Assembly: GCA_032622095.1 (NCBI GenBank)
Contig: CP136068.1
Span: 152,733,151-152,797,150 of the forward strand
DNA from: Siphonodentalium dalli
Taxonomy: Eukaryota; Mollusca; Scaphopoda; Gadilida; Siphonodentaliidae
Direction of reading: 5' to 3'
Length of the DNA stretch: 64,000 bases
The notes beneath the pieces were generated by a model. The model was given only the letters and a program-made list of their open reading frames with translations. It made no database searches and was not told the origin of the DNA. The translations under genes and the position numbers were made by a program. The stretch's first letter is position 1. The number at the start of each line of letters is the position of its first letter. Positions 1 to 11,100 of this stretch are shown here, in pieces.

Positions 1-279
1 TGTTTTGGACTGAGTCACAGCCAGTTACTCTTCTGTAACAGACTTTATGCCCAGAATCATGGACGGGAGTTATCTTGCTTGTATGTCTTCAGATTATGTC
101 AGATGGACACTTTGAAAGTTTGAGTATATGAACATAGAGAGCAGCCTTTCCCAAGCTTGATGTGAAATCATGTGAAATCATATTATCCAAGAATTACTAG
201 TATCTCAAAAAGCCAATCTAATTTTCAATATTTTTCTTGATGGTTTTACAGATTTTATGGTTTAACTTTTGCAAAGGCC
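1..279. other. AT-rich non-coding sequence, nothing recognised
   Basis: Presumably intron of the gene that continues at 1997. No convincing exon or repeat boundary was found. Confidence 0.4.
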
Positions 280-280
280 T

Positions 281-715
281 TTAAAGGCCAAATTAATTTT
301 CGAATCACCAGATCACATTTTATACAACATACCGGTACTCCATATCATATACGGTTTGAAAGAGGAAGCTCCAAAACATTGTATTATCAACTTATTCAGT
401 GGAATAAACTGTTAACATCTTATTTTTGTCAAGGTGCCAATGTGTGTTCTGTGTTTAGTTTCGATCTGGTCTGTACTGCCAGTTTATTATTTTCAATGGA
501 AGGGGAATAACACTATCTCTTAGTTGTGAATTATGATGCATTCTGGGGTAAATAACGGGGGAAGTCTTGGGGTGAATCTGAGAATTTCTATCACTTGGTG
601 GACACTCCTAGGCCACAACTGTTCCGTATTCTGGTGGAGTAAATATATTTTTGTTTCCTCTTCCAAAAATAATATATGCGATCTGGGCATTCAAAAATTA
701 AGTGGGCCTTTGATA
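281..715. mobile_element. Fold-back MITE, family F copy 1
   Basis: Imperfect terminal inverted repeats: the left end reads AAAGGCCAAATTAATTTTCG and the right end is its approximate reverse complement around 676-711. Internal segments (GAAAGAGGAAGCTCC near 359; TCAATGGAAGGGGAATAA near 493) recur in the copy at 14345-15012. No protein is encoded. Confidence 0.6.
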
Positions 716-758
716 TGTGTCTTCAAGGCTCAAACTAATTTTTTGTTTACTGCCTGTC

Positions 759-817
759 AAAATGACAGGCACCAAATTAATGGTGTTAGTCATTTCAAAA
801 TGGTGCCTGTCATTTTT
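759..817. repeat. Small inverted repeat
   Basis: AAATGACAGGCACCA at the left pairs with TGGTGCCTGTCATTT at the right, with about 27 bp between them. Confidence 0.6.
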
Positions 818-1310
818 CAGATATACTGTATGAGAGTATTTAAATTTACAATCGACAAATTATTCGTCAATGATGCGCACATTTTAGTGAGCGTCCAATC
901 GCCACCTGGGAAAAACCTATGTTATTTTTGTTTTCAAAAGTTCAAAAACTTTACTTCCATTAATAAATACACATGCAATTCACAAACAACATAATTATAT
1001 TCACTCTGAATTGATCTGAAATTAAAAAAGAACTATTTTTTACTTTCAATGTCCTATTTGGCCAGTAGTGGCTCCGTGGCCGTACTCAAATAGATACAGA
1101 TTGTTTAAAAATATGCATTGGTCAAACTGTCCGACAGATACAGAAGTGCACTGGACATAAGCTATTTTTCATCGGACAATGACCATGACCGGCCACTTAT
1201 TTTGAGCCTTGCGTGTCTTTAATTTCAATATTGGAAAAAGGTTGATACATTCAATTTGCATAGAAGATAATGATATCTCAAGATAACTTCCTGAAGACTC
1301 TGTATAGATT
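818..1310. other. AT-rich intron sequence, nothing recognised
   Basis: No coding or repeat structure could be defined here. Confidence 0.4.
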
Positions 1311-1948
1311 TCTCTTCTACTATACATTTTGAGACTTTCGTATATGTATATATATATCCTTTATAGACTCGAAAACGGCTCGACCGACTGATCCCAAACT
1401 TGCTATCTAAGGGTAAAAAGCCACGAGAAGTGCCATCGCACTGCTTCTGAGAACGTCCGAGCACTCCTTCACCCTTCGCCCGTCGTTGGAATTGATGGGT
1501 TATGATTAAGGAGCGTTTAAATCTGCGGTGTCGTTGTTAAAGAGCGTTTATATGCACGAGTATAAATACGGCTCAATCGACCATCTCGGAAACTGGGGAT
1601 ATCGAGACGAAATTTCCTACTTAGGGCTTCCAAGGGACGGGGTGATTTTCGTCGGGTCAGTTTGTCCGCCTATGGTGACCTTGACCTTGAATCGGTTACC
1701 CACAAATGACCTTGGGCGATATCTCGGTCGTCAGAGGTGACATCGACGTGAAATTTGTTATGTATGGTCAACTCGGGACGGGGAATATTTTTGTCATGTT
1801 TTGTCCACCCAACATGACCTTGAAACGGGTACCCGCAAATGATAGCATGCTGTCGGCGTGCCTGTACGGGATTACCTTGAAAAACAAAAATGAATGGATC
1901 GACCAAAGCCATGGGACCAATCCCGCCAGTGGCGGGCTAATCTGCTAG
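1311..1948 (+). mobile_element. Helitron-like non-autonomous element 1
   Basis: The 3' end has the Helitron signature: hairpin CCCGCC-AGT-GGCGGG at 1922-1936, an 8-nt gap, CTAG at 1945-1948, then T. The 5' end is placed at TCTCTTCTACTATAC by similarity to element 2, and is less certain. The interior carries phrases shared with element 2 (CTCGACCGA, ATCTCGGAAAC, TGAAATTTG). No Rep/helicase reading frame is present. Confidence 0.65.
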
Positions 1949-1996
1949 TATTCTATAAAGTGCCTTATTCCCTCTAACATACTGCTATTTTTTCAG

Positions 1997-2164
1997 ACCA
2001 TACTCGATGTACCTTAATCCATTGGAGCAAGAGAGTATAGCATTAAAAAATGCAATCATACTTGATGCCAATCACATGATTGTCGTTTATCGTCAAGTGA
2101 AGAGCGATGTTGAGAGAAGGACAATACAAGGCCCAGCTGTTTTTGTCCCAACTGCAGATGAATG
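1997..2164 (+). CDS. Exon 1 of the visible gene
   Basis: The acceptor is a pyrimidine-rich tract ending TTTTTTCAG at 1996. The exon opens with one base that finishes a split codon, then reads PYSMYLNPLEQES and ends GPAVFVPTADE plus TG. The donor is GTTAGT at 2165; TG plus the first G of exon 2 makes the Trp codon. A stronger-looking GTAAGT at 2169 would break the frame to exon 2 and is rejected. The upstream codon phase shows this is not the first coding exon. Confidence 0.85.
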
Positions 2165-5100
2165 GTTAGTAAGTCTAAGCAGTTATGTAATTTATGGATT
2201 TATTTAATAAATAATAATAATAAATAATAATAATCAATCCATTTATATAACACATTCCACAATTTAATTTATTCAAAAATGCGCTTTACATCAATTATTA
2301 CTCCTGCATATGGCATGACACCATTGCCATTCCAATCCTCCAACAAATAAGGAAATACACGGTGCAACGAAATCAGGATTGCATACTGATAATATACATC
2401 AACTCTGAGTACTCCCTTAAATGCATGAGTGGTGCGAAGCAGTCTCAGTATGAGCGATCTTGTTTGGGGGTCACATCTTGGGGCAAGAAGTTGCCAAGAA
2501 CAGTGAATAACTCTACATTACACTCCGTTTACCTAAAAAAATAGCCACTGTTGTGAAAGTCAGCAGTGCACCGGCGAGCGTCTAACTCATATCACTGTGT
2601 TGACCACATCACGCTTCAAAATATGGTGCCGGACATTAGCAGAATGAGATCCCAGAGGGTGAATTTAGTGACTCTACCCCACATAATAATAACAGATCAT
2701 TCCAATATATACATAGAACGACACGATGTGTAAATGGGTTTGTCGATACGGCACGAGTGCTGTCGCGGAAGGATAGAACGAGAGGCGCTTGCGCCTCGAG
2801 TTCTATCCTTCCGCGACAGAACGAGTGCCGTATCGACAAACCCATTTACACATCGTGTCGTTCTGTGTTTATTATACGCTTCGTGTCCTAGAATCCGTGC
2901 ATTAAAAATACAGGATCAGAATGTTTATTTAGGCTCACACATGGCATGTTTGTCATGTGTGATGATTCTTTTATTTAAATAGTTCCAGTTTCATGGTTGA
3001 AGCGAACGTCATGTACGTCATTTTACGTCAACGAGATGCGTATGGAACGTACGTTCCATACGGATTTGTTGGTATGGAATAGCAATAACACTGTACTTCT
3101 AGGAACAAGCTTGTTATAAATACTTTTATAACTGATGGGAGAATCCATTTAGTAAAGAAGGGGTAAAATCACTATTTCTCTCATTTACTTCAGGTTGCAT
3201 GAGTTTGTTTTCCACGGTCCCGATCCAAAAGATAATACGAGGATGATTCCGAAGGCTCGCATCACAAAACAGCTACCCGTTATTCCCGAGCATTTCTATT
3301 ACAATGTATGTAACAAGGGAATTATTCTAATACACTATGTTGTAACATCTTCAGGTTGCACGAGTTTGTTTTCCATGGTCCTGATCCAACTTGTGAAGGG
3401 AGGATGATTCCAAAGGGTCGCATCACCAAACAGCTACCAGTTATTCCCGAGCATTTAACTTACAACGTATGTAAAAAGTAGGCTCCTGCGAATATTCGAT
3501 ATTCGATTCGAAAGTCAAATTCGATTCGAATTTGAGTCGAAATTGCCAACTCAAAATTTCGAATATACTTTGATGGAAAAGTAGGCTGTTTACGGACAAG
3601 TACACACGTCGATCTTAGCTGTTTTGTGGCGTTTAATCAAAGAAAATTATGTATATATGCACATAGTAATTCTTATTGTGCATTGCGGATGTTCATGCAC
3701 ATGCTATTAAATATAAGAATAGCCACGATAGGACAACTAAACACGTCTGAATTCTAGCTTTAAAATGGTAGCAAAAGCTCGCAGATTGCCAATGGACCGA
3801 CGACGCGGTAAATTATAATAGCTATGAGACTGAGCAATCGATAGCTTTATCCGCCGTCTATCCATCTCAGATTCCGCGCTATGTAATATGGGTGAGAATG
3901 TAAACAACACGTGTTCTCGGTGTCAAAAAGTGCATTCTGGCGCTGTCCGTTTTGAAGTTGACTTTCAGTCTCGGAGCTTTCTTTTACACAGGACAAAATG
4001 TCGTCCGTCATTCATGCTTATTTTAAACATGATCAAGCTGCAGGCAGTGCATGGACTTACACGTGTGATGAATGCAACATGGTGTATAAATCGCAAACAT
4101 CTGGGACAACGACCCATCTATGGAATCATCTGTTAAAGAAGCATCAACCACTACACTTAAAGTTTATAACAACGGGTGTTTCTGAATGCTGATTTGCAAT
4201 TATGCATATACATGCAAACTGTAGAAATTCCGCGTGATTTTAGTTCCGATAATCCGTTTAGAACTTTAGAGGTAATATATTAATCGTTGTGATGGTCGAA
4301 TGGACGTTTTAATCTCTTTTGTTTTCTCGAGTTAATAGTATCTCAAACGATGGTTCATCACCACATAATTTGTGATGGAATTTCATGCATGTAGTTCATA
4401 GAATGTTTCACAAATGGTCTAATCGTTGACAAAACATGCCTAATCAAGAATGCAACACACAGATATGATTCGATTCGATATTCGATTCGATTTCATGATT
4501 TCGATTCGATATTCGATTCGATCAAAATATCCAATTCGCAGGACCCTAGTAAAAAGGGAAATATTCTAATTCTAATTCGAACATCATCAAGTTGTTGGCT
4601 ATGTCATGTTGTGAAAGAACTTTAATGTTAACTTTGTGTGGGAATATAAGTATGTACGTTACGTGCCATCATTTTTGCAAATCACAACAAGAAGTTTTCA
4701 AAATGATCAATAAAAGTAACCAGTAACTAATTAACCAATTCACACACTTGTGTCGTTCTAGCTACAGTAAGTAATCAACTCCTTAACCAGAGAAGAATTA
4801 TGGGTAATTTTTCAGGATTTAGTCGGAAATATGGCTTGTTGCTATTCATCGGAAAGCTATCGCCGAGAGCTTTCCGATGAATGGCAACAAGCCATATTTC
4901 CGACTAAATCCTGAAAAATTACCCATAATTCTGCTGTTGTTAAGGAGTCGATTTCTTAGAGCATTACTGTATGTGTAGCATTTTCCAATATTTGATCAGC
5001 AAAATTCTCGCTATACTGGTTATTTTATGCTCTGTGTGTTAGCAGCAATAATCTTGGCTATAGCTCAACACTTTCCATTGACATGTTTAAATTAAATTTC

Positions 5101-8100
5101 TTTTTTTTAAAGATTCACGAAGTAAGAACCGTGGATGACACGATGATCACAGTAAAACTAATGATATTCTACCAACTCACAGAAATCCTCAGTATGGTAT
5201 GTATTCATCTCATATATATTTTGAAGACCTCTGTCTGTCTGTATGTTTGTTTGTCTGTCATTTATACAAATCTACGATTCTCGACCGATCGGGACGAAAC
5301 TTGGTACGTGTATGTAGTTTGACCAGGCGGTCGTCAACGTCGTATTGGCAAGCCCGTGCGGCGCCCGCTTCGCGCATGCACAGACGAAATCTCGGAAACG
5401 GGTGGAGCTATCGACTTGAAATTTGCTATGTGAATGTATCTTGCCCCGGATACAAATTTTATCGGGTCGCCGAGCCCGTGCGACGCCAGCTTCGCGCATG
5501 TGCAGACCAGATCTCGGAAACAGGTGGAGCTATCGACTTGAAATTTGGTATGTGAATGTATCTTGCCCCGGATACGAATTTTATCGGGTAGCTGAGCCCG
5601 TGCGACGTCAGCTTCGCGCATGTGCAGACCAGATCTCGGAAACGGGTAGAGCTATCGACTTGAAATTTGGTTTTTGAATAGCCCGGACAACGTCGGGCTC
5701 ATCGGCTAGTGATATATAAAAGCATGAATTTTATCATCATAAGCAAAATTGTATCACAATTAAATGTTGCCTAAATAATGTAATCTTATGCTGGGATTTC
5801 ACCTATTGTTAAATAGATTATTAATTTATTATTAACCCTTTACCCAACAGAACGGCCCTGTGCCAATGCATTCTCTTATATATGCGAGTCGACCATAGGT
5901 CGCCTCGCATATATAAGAGAATGCATTGGCTTAACACATTAAAAATTATAAAATTGTTAAAGAATGTAAGAAAAAATGGTAAAAAAAGATTTTTTTTAGG
6001 CCAATGCATTCTCTTATATATGCGAGGCGACCTATGGTCGACTCGCATATATAAGAGAATGCATTGGCACAGGGCATAACTGTAACTATCACAATGTGGT
6101 CAAGGAGCCGGTTCCAATGATATCCATATTTGTATGGTTCTATTGAGACAGACCAAAGATATTTTAGGCTGTTGAAGCTTTATTTGGCCGTTTTTGGCCG
6201 GTTTGTTGGGTAAAGGGTTAACCCTTTAATGATAGGAGCTGCGCTGCTGCAGCATTAACGATCCTGTGCCAGTGCATTCTCTAAAACATATGCGAGTCTC
6301 CCGTAGAAAGCACTGGCTTACAAGATCAAAGTAAATGTTATAGGCCAATACATTCTCTTATATATGTGAGGCTGGCTACGGGAGACTCGCATATATAAGA
6401 GAATTCATTAGCACAGGGTTTTCAAAAAATTTCAGGAAACTCCAGTCATGGAAAGGTTAAAGAACAGATATTAACTGATAAATATATAACCTGCATTATT
6501 TGGTGATGTTATACTGTTCCCAGTCAGAACCTCTGGGGGACCTCATTCTGCAAATGTCAGACATGCTATATCCAGACTTGATTGAAAACAGCATGCCCAT
6601 CCATCCTTCTGTTAAATTACCATTGGTGTGTATCTAAATAAATAAGTCTATTTGTCTAGGCATTTCAATGATAACTAATATATAGAGGATCTCACATGAG
6701 TTTCTATTTTATACGGAATTTATCAACCGAGTTCACTAAATTCGATTTGAGCCGAGGTTTACCGAGGCTCAAATAGAATTTAAAGGACGAGGTTGATAAA
6801 ATAGGACGAGTGTGAGATACCTTTTATCACATTATCAAATAAACCCGAAGCAACGCGAAATATTCATCGAAATCATAAACTACAGCGATCGCAAGTTATT
6901 TGAAGAACGCCATGACGTCATCGCACGCGCTGATATTAAACGTGTCTATTACCGATAATTATGAAACTGCTTTTATGGCCAAATTATGTGATAAAATGCA
7001 ATCTGGACCAAACCTGCTGAAATGAAATGAAATATTATGAGACTCTGCATGTCACCTTGGATTACTGCTATGTTTACCAGAGTTATGGCCCTCACGATCT
7101 AAATTTTTTCAATTGGCTTCAAACTTGGTATATGGTTTTAACAGAAGAAATGACAAATCAAGTAGATATCTTGGGTGCATGTTAAATGAATTGTTCTAGA
7201 TCTAGAGTTATGGCCCATTTTACACTTAGAAGTCACAAGTACTGAACCAAATAGCATTAACCCTTTACCCAACAAACCGGCCAAAACCGGCCAAATAAAG
7301 CTTCAACAGCCTAAAATATCTTCGGTCTGTCTCAATAGAACCATACAAATATGGATATCATTGGAACCGGCTCCTTGACCACATTGTGATAGTTACAGTT
7401 ATACCCTGTGCCAATGCATTCTCTCATATATGCGAGTCGACCATAGGTCGCCTCGCATATATAAGAGAATGCATTGGCCTAAAAAAAATCTTTTTTTAAC
7501 ACTTTTTACCATTTTTTCTTACAATCTTTAACAATTTTATAATTTTTAATGTGTTAAGCCAATGCATTCTCTTATATATGCGAGGCGACCTATGGTCGAC
7601 TCGCATATATAAGAGAATGCATTGGCACAGGGCCCTTCTGTTGGGTAAAGGGTTAACAGATAATGAGGTATAGTGCCGTCCCATGCATAACGAACCGAGT
7701 CTTCATATGATGAGCAACTTGGGAAGTTTGATGAGATTCATCACTCATGGCATTCCGCGGGTATATGCCATTCTATTACTCGGTAGTATACTCAAGGCAA
7801 GGGTTTGTGTATATGTTATACAGTAGTGCCCTAAGTAATCGACTCCTTTAACCACAGCAGAATTATGGCTTGTTGCCATTCATTGGAAAGCTCTCCCCGA
7901 GAGCTTTCTGATGAATGGCAACAAGCCATATTTCCGACTAAATCCTGAAAAGTTACCCATAATTCTGCTGTGGTTAAAGGAGTCGATTACTTAGGGCATT
8001 ACTGTATTCATATTATCTATAGTCTCTCATTCAAATTTGAACTAGTAAGTCTTATCTTTGTCCAATAACCCTTTACCCAACAAACCGGCCAAAACCGGCC

Positions 8101-11100
8101 AAATAAAACTTCAACAGCCTAAAATATCTTCGGTCTGTCTCAATAGAACCATACAAATATGGATATCATTGGAACCGGCTCCTTGAACACATTGTGATAG
8201 TTACAGTTATGCCCTGTGCCAATGCATTCTCTTATATATGCGAGTCGTTCTGTTGGGTAAAGGGTTAACAAATTTGAGACTTTGTTGCAGTTACTTTATA
8301 TTCCGAAATAACTTCCAAGTGACTTAATTAAAGCTTCATATTAATAATGATTTAAAAAAATGAAAAAATTGGTAAAGAATGAAAGCAAAAATGAAAAAGA
8401 ATGATAAAAATTATTAAAGAATGTTATAAAAATTTATAAAAAAAAAATGATAAAAATTGTTAGGCCATGCATTCTCTTATATATGCGAGGCGACCTATGG
8501 TCGACTCGCATATATAAGAGAATGCATTGGCACAGGGTCTTTAATGTTGCACCAGCACAGCTCCCATCATGAACTTGGAAACAGATAATTAAATAAAACA
8601 GAATCTTTATTTAACTGAAGACATTATATAACTGGAAGTCATCAGATTATATATATTTTACCCTTTCTACACTAAATTGTCATTGACAAGTAGTACCCTT
8701 AGGAAATGTTCAGATAATATGTACATGTAGGTCGTTTGTTTGACTTATTATCTGAACATTTCTGACCAATGAATTGGTCTACTTCTTCACTACTGCTATC
8801 TTTTCGTCTGTTCATTTTCCTGAATAGTGTGAACACCCCTTCAAATGAATAATAAACCATTCATATGTTTACAGTTATAACTGGGTGAGAGAATCCATTT
8901 AGTTAAAGGTACTCAATCCGAACAGAAGGTCCCCATCTCAACAGATTCCAACAACAACAATCCGATCAGAGGGTCCTATATTACTATTTCTTTGGCTTTG
9001 GGGGTAAAAAATATTTGATTCGAGTCGAGGAACCCATCAAAGAGAGCTCAGAGTTATTAGATATTGATTTTTGAAATTTGTTATTTGCTCGAGATGAGTA
9101 CTAATAATTGCCGTCAATATCGTAACCTGCTCAAGACGTGTACACCAAAACACTTTTCAAACAGACAAGGATGGATAACTCTAAAATCAAGTGGTAATAA
9201 TAACGCAATTTTGACTGAGTTCTGGGCCAGAAAGTATTCCCGATAATGAAAAATAATAGATTTCTAAAATCGATATCTAACAAATCTGAGCTTTGATGGG
9301 TGACTTCCCCGACTCGAATCGAATATTTTTGACCCCCGAAGCCATTGAAATAGTAATTGAGAGGAGTTTTATCGGATTGAGTACCTTTAAGAAAGTGTTT
9401 ATATTGTCACTCTGTTTCTTTTACAGCTTGATCTGACTCATGATCCAATAGCAGATATGATAAAGTAAGTGTCGGCATCATTCAATATCCTTCTTTATTC
9501 CACACCCATTAAAGATGTTCATGATAATGGGTGTGGAATAAAGATGTTCATGATAATGGGTGTGAAATAAAGATGTTCATGTTAATGGGTGTGGAATAAA
9601 GATGTTCATGATAATGGGTCTGGAATAAAGATGTTTATGATAATGGGTGTGGAATAAAGATGTTCATGATAATGGGTGTGGAATAAAGATGTTCATGATA
9701 ATGGGTGTGAAATAATTATCATGAATTATCATGAACATCTTTATTCCGCACCCATTATCATGAACATCTTTATTTCACACCCATTAACATGAACATCTTT
9801 ATTTCACACCCATTAACATGAACATCTTTATTTCACACCCATTAACATGAACATCTTTATTTCACACCCATTATCATGAACATCTTTATTTCACACCCAT
9901 TATCATGAATATCTTTATTCCGCACCCATTATCATGAACATCTTTATTCCGCACCCATTATCATGAACATCTTTATTTCACACCCATTATCATGAACATA
10001 TTTATTCCACACTCATTAACATGAACATCTTTATTCCGCACCCATTATCATGAACATCTTTATTCCACACCCATTAACATGAACATCTTTATTTCACACC
10101 CATTAACATGAACATCTTTATTTCACACCCATTAACATGAACATCTTTATTTCACACCCATTATCATGAACATCTTTATTCCACACCCATTATCATGAAC
10201 ATCTTTATTCCACACCCATTATCATGAACATCTTTATTCCGCACCCATTAACATGAACATCTTTATTTCACACCCATTATCATGAACATCTTTATTTCAC
10301 ACCCATTATCATGAATATCTTTATTTCACACCCATTATCATGAACATCTTTATTCCGCACCCATTATCATGAACATCTTTATTTCACACCCATTATCATG
10401 AACATATTTATTCCACACTCATTAACATGAACATCTTTATTCCGCACCCATTATCATGAACATCTTTATTCCACACCCATTAACATGAACATCTTTATTT
10501 CACACCCATTAACATGAACATCTTTATTTCACACCCATTAACATGAACATCTTTATTTCACACCCATTATCATGAACATCTTTATTCCACACCCATTATC
10601 ATGAACATCTTTATTCCGCACCCATTAACATGAGCATCTTTATTCCACACCCATTATCATGAACATCTTTATTCCGCACCCATTAACATGAACATCTTTA
10701 TTTCACACCCATTATCATGAACATCTTTATTCCGCACCCATTATCATGAACATCTTTATTCCGCACCCATTATCATGAACATCTTTATTCCACACCCATT
10801 ATTATGAACATCTTTATTCCACACCCATTAACATGAATATCTTTGTTTCACACCCATTAACATGAACATCTTTATTTCACACCCATTAACATGAACATCT
10901 TTATTCCGCACCCATTATCATGAACATCTTTATTTCACACCCATTATCATGAACATCTTTATTTCACACCCATTAACATGAACATCTTTATTCCACACCC
11001 ATTAACATGAACATCTTTATTCCAGACCCATTATCATGAACATTTTTATTCCACACCCATTATCATGAACATCTTTATTTCACACACATTAACATGAACA

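Noticed and set aside
533-994. 153-codon open frame as a gene
   Set aside because: It overlaps the family F MITE and a hairpin, has no domain, and no splice or start context.
2165-2174. GTAAGT at 2169 as donor of exon 1
   Set aside because: It is closer to consensus than GTTAGT at 2165, but only 2165 restores the Trp codon and the frame of exon 2.
2636-2982. Overlapping opposite-strand frames with matching protein text
   Set aside because: They are the two arms of one palindromic element read on both strands.
3001-3075. Short palindrome around GTATGGAACGTACGTTCCATAC-like sequence
   Set aside because: A clear small palindrome, but no ends, copies or context that identify it as an element.
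5199-5677. Open frames of 75-118 codons around 5.2-5.7 kb
   Set aside because: They follow the 122-bp tandem units of the Helitron-like element and have no recognised domain.
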